From positions 1,240,001-1,304,000 of the forward strand of contig NZ_CP016286.1 in NCBI RefSeq assembly GCF_001679785.1: 64,000 nucleotides of DNA, given 5' to 3'. Each line of letters opens with the position of its first letter. Position 1 is the first letter of the stretch. The translations under genes were made by a program, and so were the position numbers. The DNA is from Rhizobium leguminosarum (GTDB lineage: Bacteria > Pseudomonadota > Alphaproteobacteria > Rhizobiales > Rhizobiaceae). Below, piece by piece: positions 57,719-64,000 of this stretch. The notes under the pieces were generated by a model. The model searched no databases. It had not been told where the DNA came from and was given only the letters and a program-made list of their open reading frames with translations.

Positions 57719-59647
57719 TTAAAATCCAGCTTTCTTCAGGCCTTCACGATAAAGATCTTTATGCCATTGCTCTTTACTTGGGACCGCGGACAACCATTTG
57801 TCCACATCGAAGTCCGGATTGCCTTCGCGAAACCTCCGTACGAAGACCCGCGCCTTGTCCTGACGGCCCAACATGGCCCAGTTCGCGGCGGACAGCCTGT
57901 CCGCCAAATTGGGATCGGCCATCTGCCCAATGTAGTCCAGCGAAGCTTCGAATTCGCCGAGCGCATAGTTTGCTCCCGCACCGGTCCAGAAATAGGTATC
58001 GGGACCGAGCGGGTTCAATTCAATTGCCCGCTCGATCTTTCGCAAGGCCATGGCGGGAAGCGAACAATGAACCAACGTGTCAGCGTAGTCGGCAATCACG
58101 TCGGCGTAGTGCGGAGCAAGGCTCTCCGCCACTTCCATTGCCTCGGCGCTTTCGTCAAACGCCCCCTGCAACAGTTTGGCGACCCCGAACTCGCGATACC
58201 CATCGGCGAAGTCTGGACGTGTCTCGGTGGCCTGCTTAGCCAAGCTCTCCGCCGTTTGCAAAAGCTCGATATCACCTCGGGCCGTCAGCAACCATTCCTT
58301 GGAGTAGGTCCGCGCCATCGAACTCAGCGCCGGCGCGAAATCGGGGCTGACGCTGAGTGCGGCTTTCATTTCCTTGCGCGCACGCCGCAGATTCGGAAGC
58401 GTCAACCGCGCCAGGTGCCGCCTGCCGACAAGATATCGATGGTAAGCGATCGGGTTTAGATCTTCGCGCAATGCCTCATGGCGCTCGATTTCACTGGACA
58501 CGGAGAGCGCGATCCGTCGGGCGACAGTTCTCCGATCTTTGACGAGATCCATATGATCAAGGCTGAATCTTTCCGCCCAAACAATTTGATTTTGGTCGAA
58601 AAAGATCAGTTGGGCGAACAGGGTGACGTCATCGTCCGTATTGCTGATCCGGGTATCGAGAATATAATTGACGTGATGACGTTCAAAGAAGGCCTTCTGC
58701 GTCTCCATGTGGTGGCCGATTTGAACCGCCGAATACGGGGCTATGACCTCCAAGCTGTTGAAGGCGCAAAATCCGATTGTGATATCTTCGACCAAAGACG
58801 CGGCTAGAAAACCGGCTTGGGGTCGGACGGATTGGTTCTTGGGCGGAAGCAGCACCAGACGGGGAATTGCGATCCGGATATCTTGGGGCTCAAGGGGAAA
58901 AGCGGTCTCGAGTTTCGGCTTCGAAGGCGATGATGTCGGACGGAGGGATATGGCGTCACCATCGGGTCTGGTGCGCGCTGCGGTCCCTCGCAAAATCGCA
59001 TTCCGCCGTTGTTCAAAATGGTTCCGAAGGGACGCAACCTCGTCTTCCGCCTGGAATATCTCTATGAGCATTTGCAGCGTATCGGGATCCTTCGGCTCCG
59101 CCCGAAATAGGATAACTGCAGCCTTCCTCAGGAGTTCGGATTCCTTCGGCGATTGCGCCAGTCGGGACGCCGCTCTCAACGTATTTCCGAGAAGTGCGAT
59201 GTGGCTAATTTCTCGCTCGGCAAGCCACAGTTGAAACCGACGGCTATGACTGTGAACCGACTCCAGAAAAGGCTGGTTCATGAGCTTCACGAGAATCTTA
59301 AGCCGGGAGAACGGTTCAACCTCTTCCTCCGTCCCGGACAGCAGAATATCGGAAGACAGAGACTCCCGGTCGACGGTGACCATGTTGCCCTCGGATGAAA
59401 GGATATTTATCCCGAGTTCAATTTGACGGGCCTTCATTCTCGAAATCAACTTACGCAAAGTCGCAAGCGTATTGTCCCTATCGGCCTCGCCCCACAGAAA
59501 GCTCACCAATGTTGTTCGATCCGCGGAACCTTGATCGGTCGTGAGTAAATAGGCGAGAAGCAGCAGGCCTTTCTCAGGAAACGCGACCACATTCCCGGCC
59601 TCGTCAACGAGCTGCAACCTACCGAAGGTCTTCAGAACAAGCGCCAT
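57719..59647 (-). CDS. SARP/BTAD-like transcriptional regulator with TPR domain
   Basis: About 642 residues. N-terminal winged-helix DNA-binding region (about 1-95: LVLKTFGRLQLVDEAGNVVA, GLLLLAYLLTTDQGSADRTT, LRKLISRMKA), a bacterial transcriptional activation-like helical region (about 120-230), a middle domain, and C-terminal TPR-like helices (about 430-640). ATG at 59647 follows AAAGGG. It is divergent from a YcaO-domain gene fragment. Ligand and targets unknown; the fold is that of activators of secondary-metabolite genes. Confidence 0.78.
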   Translation of the reverse strand: MALVLKTFGRLQLVDEAGNVVAFPEKGLLLLAYLLTTDQGSADRTTLVSFLWGEADRDNTLATLRKLISRMKARQIELGINILSSEGNMVTVDRESLSSDILLSGTEEEVEPFSRLKILVKLMNQPFLESVHSHSRRFQLWLAEREISHIALLGNTLRAASRLAQSPKESELLRKAAVILFRAEPKDPDTLQMLIEIFQAEDEVASLRNHFEQRRNAILRGTAARTRPDGDAISLRPTSSPSKPKLETAFPLEPQDIRIAIPRLVLLPPKNQSVRPQAGFLAASLVEDITIGFCAFNSLEVIAPYSAVQIGHHMETQKAFFERHHVNYILDTRISNTDDDVTLFAQLIFFDQNQIVWAERFSLDHMDLVKDRRTVARRIALSVSSEIERHEALREDLNPIAYHRYLVGRRHLARLTLPNLRRARKEMKAALSVSPDFAPALSSMARTYSKEWLLTARGDIELLQTAESLAKQATETRPDFADGYREFGVAKLLQGAFDESAEAMEVAESLAPHYADVIADYADTLVHCSLPAMALRKIERAIELNPLGPDTYFWTGAGANYALGEFEASLDYIGQMADPNLADRLSAANWAMLGRQDKARVFVRRFREGNPDFDVDKWLSAVPSKEQWHKDLYREGLKKAGF

Positions 59648-60232
59648 TTTGCCCTTTAAGTCATCACACGTTTCTGCGTCTGCATGAAAGTGCAGTGTGC
59701 GTATTGCACCAGCAGAAGTCGCAAACTGTATCTTCGCGGTGGCACTTTGTCTCAATGTGCTATGAAATTCAACAATGCGTGGAAAACGTTATGCTATGTT
59801 TGCCAGGTTAACGGCAGAACTGAATTTCGCAATCGCCTTCTCCAAATTATCTTTAGAGGAGAATTCCAAATCTAAGGTGATGATTATAGGCGTGAAGGGT
59901 GCGAAGACGGCCTTCGGCTTGTCGACTTCGATGCGGGCACCGTCACCGCGACAGCCGGAAAACGTGAAGACTATGTCAGCCACCGGCCCGGCACCCACGG
60001 ACAACGATGTGCTCGATTTTGCGGAGTACTTCGAGACTAAAGCGGAGGCCATTTCCGGTCACTTCTGGAGTACGCCGGAAGTTGACCTTGCGGTTGGTTT
60101 CGAGCTCAAGGTAGCCGCCTTTTCAGGCCGGCCATGTCTACCGAACTCCGGCGGTCGACGTTCCCGCTACCAAGGTGAACTAAGTAAAATCTCCGGCGGA
60201 ATCTGCTCTGCATAGCCTTCAAACAAGATGGC
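59648..60232. other. Divergent region between the regulator and the YcaO remnant
   Basis: Contains a possible small ORF on the plus strand from ATG 59880 to 60215 (112 codons; includes DNDVLDFAEYFETKAEA) but an opposite-strand frame overlaps it and neither shows a known domain. A precursor-peptide gene could lie here in an intact relative. No RNA gene or repeat seen. Confidence 0.35.
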
Positions 60233-60620
60233 GTGCGCCCGGGTTCCGCCGCATTCGGTTTCGGTGGCGGTATGACTTCTCATGCACGATTGACGTCCTA
60301 TTCCGACCGCAGTTGCTCACCGCATGAGACCCTGGCACGTATAACGCCCTCGCTGTCAAAATACGGCATCACCCGTCTCGCTCGCCTGACGGATCTCGAC
60401 AGGATCGGCATCCGGTCTGGAATGCCATTGCGCCCAACTCCCGTTCGATCTTCATAAATCAGGGGAAGGGGATCGAGGACATCGACGCCAAGGTCTCGGC
60501 GGCGATGGAAGCACTGGAGCGTGCGGTCGGCGGAGATCCTCAGATCGACGTCCACCGGGCAAACCGCCAGCAGCTGGAATCGGAGGGCTTCTATGCTGAG
60601 CCCCTGGATTGCCGCTTTAT
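60233..60620 (+). pseudogene. YcaO-domain protein, N-terminal remnant with a frameshift
   Basis: Reads TSYSDRSCSPHETLARITPS and YGITRLARLTDLDRIGI in one frame and, after loss of one C near 60,412, VWNAIAPNSRSIFINQGKGI and DAKVSAAMEALERAV in the next. GKGx5AxxSAxMEAxER is the YcaO ATP-binding signature. About 120 of some 400 residues remain; homology stops near 60,620 and insertion-sequence-like bases follow. YcaO enzymes activate peptide amides to make thiazolines, oxazolines or thioamides. Confidence 0.72.
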
Positions 60621-60624
60621 TCCG

Positions 60625-60682
60625 GAATTCGGCTGGATGTCAATCAGCATCCAAAATTCACCCCTTATCGGCATCCAATTTT
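60625..60682. repeat. Possible remnant of an insertion-sequence end
   Basis: Two near-identical units, ATCAGCATCCAAAATTC and ATCGGCATCCAATTTTG, adjoin the ISL3 element. Multiple short terminal repeats of this kind occur at IS21-family ends. It marks the point where the YcaO gene is cut off. Confidence 0.35.
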
Positions 60683-62337
60683 GGCTCTGACGCAGTTTTG
60701 ATGGTGATGGATTTTATCCCGCGCCGATGACGCGGGCCTGGAGGAGGTCAATCTTTCCGCGGCCATACATCTGGCGTTTCACAAGTTTGAGCTTGGTGAT
60801 CTGCCCCTCCGTCTGGCCGTTCGACCATGGTGAAGTGATCGCGGCGCTGACGGCCGCACGGTCTTTGACGATGCCGTTAGCGAAGGAGGCTATCAAACCT
60901 GTTCTGGCTCTCTCCAACCATGGATCGAGATCAGCGATGGATTTCTTGCGGATCATCGTCTGGAAGGCGGCGATCGCTTCCCGCACCTCAACGAGCAGCG
61001 GCACGCCGCCTTCAATCGCAGCAACCGTCACGGTCTCGGATTTGGAGAGATCGTCGCGACCGATGGTCATAAGACGCGCGATGGTCTTGGCCGACGGCGC
61101 TCGGTTCAAGTTGCCGTCATCGACCTTTTCCGCTTTTCGGCGGCGTGTGGCCCATTCGGTGACAACGCGAAGGCAGCCGCGGAACCCTTGGCTCTTGAGT
61201 TTCCGCCACAGCTCTGTCCCATTCCGATGTCCGGCCGCCCATTGAGCGTCAAGCCACGGCAGATGGAGTTCGAGCGAGTTCTCGCGGACGCGGAAAATAT
61301 CCGACCGTTGACCACGCAACACGCATCGGACCAGGCCGCGACTGTACCCGGTCTGGCGCACGATCTCCTTGATTGCGGCCCCCGACTTGGCCAGATCGAG
61401 AATGGCGGCGTTGGTGTCTTCGCGGCGAAGATATCCCTCGTACTGGATGCGCTCGGCGGCAGTCAGCAGTTCGGGATTGATCGTGGCGGCTCCGATCGCG
61501 GTTCGGATCTGGCGCATGGATTTGCGCACCGCATCGAGGAATGCCCGGCTGGCATTCTCCATCAAGTGCCAGCGGTCAGCGACCTGGGTCGCCTGTGGCA
61601 ATGCCTTGGCTGCAGCCGTCGCGTAACCACCGCCGCGGTCGCGGGCGATGATGCTGATCTGAGGTTGGTCCGAGAGCCAGGCCTGGGCCGTAGACGGCTC
61701 TCGATCTGGCAAGAGAGCAATGGTTTTGCGCCGTTCCAGATCGCAGATGATGGTCCCATAGCGTTGGTTACGTCGCCAAGCCCAATCATCAATCCCGATG
61801 ACGGTCGGCGGGACAAAGCGCGGACTTCCGCGTCGCCGCACGACGCGTAGCAGCGTATCGTTGCTTACGGGCAGCATGAGCCGCTTGGCAAAGGTGGCCG
61901 CTGGCCTGCCACCCAGTGCAAGTCCGAGATGATGGACGATGTGGTCGAGCCTGGCGGTTCGCCGCGACGAAGGCGCGAGAACGTCCCCATCGAAGCGCTC
62001 GGTGAAGATTCGCCGGCCGCACAACACTGCGTCGCAGTGGAACCGTCGCGCATAAATGACAAGCCGAACAGGCTTTCCCACCAACGGCAGGTCAGCCAAG
62101 CGTCGTTGATATCGACTGTGGATTCGTTCCGATCTTGTTCCGCAAACCGGGCAAAGGCTTGCTCTGCTCGCCGGCCGAACTGCGATCAACATTACCTCAT
62201 CATCAAGGGCTGTATTGTCGACGACAAAGCCGCGAGGGACGAGCGTCGACAGGCGGAGCGAATGACCCATGGTGTTGATTCCTTGTGTGAAACCAACATC
62301 AGCCAGCACTTGATTTCATCAAAAGTGAGTCAGAGCC
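60683..62337 (-). mobile_element. ISL3-family insertion sequence, apparently complete
   Basis: A 1,655-bp element bounded by imperfect 21-bp terminal inverted repeats (each begins GGCTCTGAC and ends TTTTGATG, 3 mismatches). It contains one transposase gene that fills the element. No perfect 8-bp target duplication is seen: the flanks are CCAATTTT and AAATTTGC. Confidence 0.88.
60714..62270 (-). CDS. ISL3-family transposase
   Basis: About 518 residues, full length. N-terminal zinc finger CPVCGTRSERIHSRYQR, a helix-turn-helix region, and the DDE catalytic domain: VIGIDDWAWRRNQRYG, DRGGGYATAAAKA, ADRWHLMENAS and the terminal TEGQITKLKLVKRQMYGRG. ATG 62270 chosen; an upstream start at 62309 is possible. 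No frameshift, so the element may be active. Confidence 0.93.
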   Translation of the reverse strand: MGHSLRLSTLVPRGFVVDNTALDDEVMLIAVRPASRASLCPVCGTRSERIHSRYQRRLADLPLVGKPVRLVIYARRFHCDAVLCGRRIFTERFDGDVLAPSSRRTARLDHIVHHLGLALGGRPAATFAKRLMLPVSNDTLLRVVRRRGSPRFVPPTVIGIDDWAWRRNQRYGTIICDLERRKTIALLPDREPSTAQAWLSDQPQISIIARDRGGGYATAAAKALPQATQVADRWHLMENASRAFLDAVRKSMRQIRTAIGAATINPELLTAAERIQYEGYLRREDTNAAILDLAKSGAAIKEIVRQTGYSRGLVRCVLRGQRSDIFRVRENSLELHLPWLDAQWAAGHRNGTELWRKLKSQGFRGCLRVVTEWATRRRKAEKVDDGNLNRAPSAKTIARLMTIGRDDLSKSETVTVAAIEGGVPLLVEVREAIAAFQTMIRKKSIADLDPWLERARTGLIASFANGIVKDRAAVSAAITSPWSNGQTEGQITKLKLVKRQMYGRGKIDLLQARVIGAG

Positions 62338-62641
62338 AAATTTGCACGCCGAAACACAGCTGGACGTTCGAAGCGACAAGCGTATGGAAGGCGATGTTTC
62401 CTATTGCTCGACCGAATTAGTTTTCTGGAAAAATCTGGTGACCCACGCCCGCTCCGCAGCGAACTCTGCGTCTCTGAGAGTCTTTTAACTCTCCTCTTTG
62501 GCGCCGGGGCAAGCGTTCGCGCCAAATGGCGCCATGTTTCCTGCGTCGATGCTTCCATTGTCATGAGATGTTCTTTCGCTAACCATCTCCTGAAATGCGC
62601 CCAGACGCCTGCTCATCGAGCGGAACAGGATGTCGTCGGTT
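62338..62641. other. Intergenic segment after the ISL3 element
   Basis: Short frames only, none with a known domain. It contains palindromic bases GGCGCCGGGGC and TGGCGCCA but no terminator or RNA gene. Confidence 0.45.
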
Positions 62642-63457
62642 TCAGACTGGCAGCCCGAGTTGTTTTCGCAGGCTCTTATCGAATGCGAATGCGGGGACGA
62701 AACGGCGCAGGAAACTGACCTGGCGTGCCATTTTCCCGGCCGCATAGCGCCTCTTCGGCGCCGGATCGGTCGCCGCCGCCAAAACGGTCTTGGCCACCAC
62801 GTCGGGCGCGTCGCCTTTTTCCATTGCTTTCTGCACGGCTACATTCATGCCAGCGCGCGCAGAGTCATATATATCGAGCACCTGATCCGGCTTGGCGAGA
62901 TTGTCTTCGAACGACGTCCGGGTGTAGGCTGGCTCCACCAGCGAAACGCGAATGCCGAAGGCGCGCAATTCATGATCGAGCGATTCGGAATAACCCTCGA
63001 TGGCATGTTTGGTCGACGAGTAGCGCGCGAAATAGGGAGCGGGGATGAACCCCTGCACCGAGCTCAAATTCACGATTCTGCCCTTCCCTTGGCGTCGCAT
63101 TACCGGCAACACCGCGTTGGTCACACGGAAAACGCCGAAGACGTTCACGTCGAACAACGACTTAGCCTGGGTCATTGAGGACTTCTCCGCGCCACCAAGC
63201 AGGCCCACGCCCGCATTATTGACAAGAAGATCGATGCGCCCGGCCTCCGCTAGCACGTCATCAACCAGTTTCGCCACCGACGCGTCGTCGGTCACGTCGC
63301 ATGTCAGCATGGATACACCGTCGCTCCTCTGGGTTGCGAGGCGGCGGCTGGTTCCGAACACGCGAAAGCCCGCGTTCTGCAGGGCTGCGGCCGTTGCATA
63401 CCCGATGCCGGTGGATGCCCCAGTCACCAAGGCTACGCCAAGATTGTTCTTGTTCAT
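62642..63457 (-). CDS. SDR family oxidoreductase
   Basis: A 271-residue SDR: VALVTGASTGIGYATAAAL, NNAGVGLLGG, catalytic Ser in NLSSVQGFIP, and YSSTKHAIEGYSESL. The length and C-terminal region with PAPKRRYAAGKMARQ fit the retinol-dehydrogenase-like or DltE-type group. ATG at 63457 preferred over GTG at 63466. Adjacent to a fabF stub and the end of a TetR-type gene; the latter may have regulated it. Confidence 0.87.
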   Translation of the reverse strand: MNKNNLGVALVTGASTGIGYATAAALQNAGFRVFGTSRRLATQRSDGVSMLTCDVTDDASVAKLVDDVLAEAGRIDLLVNNAGVGLLGGAEKSSMTQAKSLFDVNVFGVFRVTNAVLPVMRRQGKGRIVNLSSVQGFIPAPYFARYSSTKHAIEGYSESLDHELRAFGIRVSLVEPAYTRTSFEDNLAKPDQVLDIYDSARAGMNVAVQKAMEKGDAPDVVAKTVLAAATDPAPKRRYAAGKMARQVSFLRRFVPAFAFDKSLRKQLGLPV

Positions 63458-63462
63458 GGAAA

Positions 63463-63666
63463 TCACTTCTTTCTGTGTGATGAGCTGCGTCTTGTAAAAG
63501 TCGGGTAGGCTGTCTGCGATTTACGTGCAAAAGGGAGGTCTCCGACGATATCGTCACGCAGTCGACGGATACCGCTTTGGCCCGCAAGCAGGCGCGACCA
63601 TGATATCCCGACATTCGCACCAAGTGGGCTGACAGCTCCCATTCCTGTGACAACGATACGACGCAT
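63463..63666 (-). pseudogene. 3-oxoacyl-ACP synthase II (FabF/KAS II) 5' stub
   Basis: Starts MRRIVVTGMGAVSPLGANVG and ISWSRLLAGQSGIRRL, the invariant N-terminus of beta-ketoacyl-ACP synthases, then loses similarity after about 50 residues and stops at 68. A full gene is about 420 codons. The catalytic Cys and both His are absent, so it is non-functional. Confidence 0.8.
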
Positions 63667-63845
63667 CTTTCTTCCACCTGTCTTCACTGCAAAAAATAGG
63701 GCATGCCGTCAGCCTCTTGACCGATGATGCGGTAAGGGCCTGTTCTCTAAACATGCGGCTTATGCAGGAGCCTTAGGACACACTCATCTTTGCCAGGAGG
63801 GAGCTAAACTTCGGCACTTTTCCGCGCCAGGTCATTGAACCCGGC

Positions 63846-64000
63846 TTAGCCTTCAGCGACATCGTCGCCGCGCGCAATGCGCCTGACTTCGCCAGCCGCT
63901 GCGTTAAGGATGTCTCGTGAAAGGTTCTCGTCTTCCATGATCCGCGACAGCGTAACGGCGCCTACCATGAGAGACAGTATGGCCATCGCCCTGCCGCTGG
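63846..64000 (-). CDS. TetR/AcrR-family regulator, C-terminal end (continues beyond window)
   Basis: The minus-strand frame open at the window edge reads GRAMAILSLMVGAVTLSRIM and then DENLSRDILNAAAGEVRRIA before a TAA at 63846-63848. This matches the last helices of TetR/AcrR regulators of the YcdC/QacR-like type. The DNA-binding part would lie outside the window. Probable regulator of the adjacent SDR gene, by position only. Confidence 0.6.
   Translation of the reverse strand, partial: SGRAMAILSLMVGAVTLSRIMEDENLSRDILNAAAGEVRRIARGDDVAEG

Noticed and set aside
59789..60052. 87-codon minus-strand frame upstream of the regulator
   Set aside because: Overlaps a plus-strand frame of equal quality; neither has a recognisable domain, so neither is called as a gene.
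60675..62345. 8-bp target duplication around the ISL3 element
   Set aside because: Flanks CCAATTTT and AAATTTGC do not match; similarity is only A/T-rich sequence.

Overview
This is a 64-kb chromosomal window from an alphaproteobacterium of the order Hyphomicrobiales, most likely a Rhizobium of the leguminosarum/etli group. That call rests on GC-rich coding, on the gene order pdhA-pdhB-pdhC-lpd-lipA / coq10-cinA-ispDF-dusB-ntrB-ntrC / ntrY-ntrX / hfq-hflX, on the fused ispDF gene, on lpxI in place of lpxH between lpxA and lpxB, on the alphaproteobacterial SOS operator GTTC-N7-GTTC in front of lexA, and on intergenic palindromic repeats of the kind scattered through rhizobial genomes.

Positions 1-43,100 are mostly conserved core genome. 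In order: the end of lpxA with lpxI and lpxB (lipid A); gltA; comEC and lexA; a VOC-fold protein with kdsA (KDO synthesis); eno; an ftsB-like gene; the pyruvate dehydrogenase genes pdhABC and lpd, interrupted by an SGNH hydrolase and a GNAT acetyltransferase; two small membrane proteins; lipA; coq10, cinA and ispDF; the nitrogen-control block dusB-ntrB-ntrC and ntrY-ntrX, split by an aldo/keto reductase; an aminotransferase; hfq-hflX; mazG with a deaminase; and the assimilatory sulfite reduction operon cysG-DUF2849-cysI-DUF934, followed by a UbiH-type monooxygenase and an AEC transporter. The one clear intrusion is a methyltransferase gene with an AT-rich upstream region between lipA and coq10.

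Positions 43,100-55,740 are accessory: two tandem intergenic palindromes, a metallo-beta-lactamase-fold hydrolase, a cupin, two SDRs, a potassium channel with a C-terminal zinc ribbon, a decayed yqaA/nickel-cobalt transporter pair, and a divergent cluster of Nudix, CYTH-CHAD, Nudix and PHB-depolymerase-like esterase genes followed by a GH15 glycosidase. A direct repeat of about 110 bp, made of the 3' end of ccdA, lies at both ends of the 7.6-kb segment 48.1-55.8 kb. As a result the transporter remnant now ends in CcdA's C-terminus.

Positions 55,740-64,000 hold ccdA, a tRNA-Lys(TTT) with its promoter, a frameshifted tyrosine-integrase remnant just downstream of the tRNA, a second intergenic palindrome, and a small ORF next to a SARP/TPR-type regulator. 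A truncated and frameshifted YcaO-domain gene follows, cut off close to an intact ISL3-family insertion sequence. The window ends with an SDR, a fabF stub and the end of a TetR-type regulator. This part reads as a decayed tRNA-linked island. The YcaO remnant beside a divergent regulator suggests it once carried a peptide- or thioamide-modifying locus, and the CYTH-CHAD/Nudix/esterase cluster is the best intact candidate for an uncharacterised functional module.
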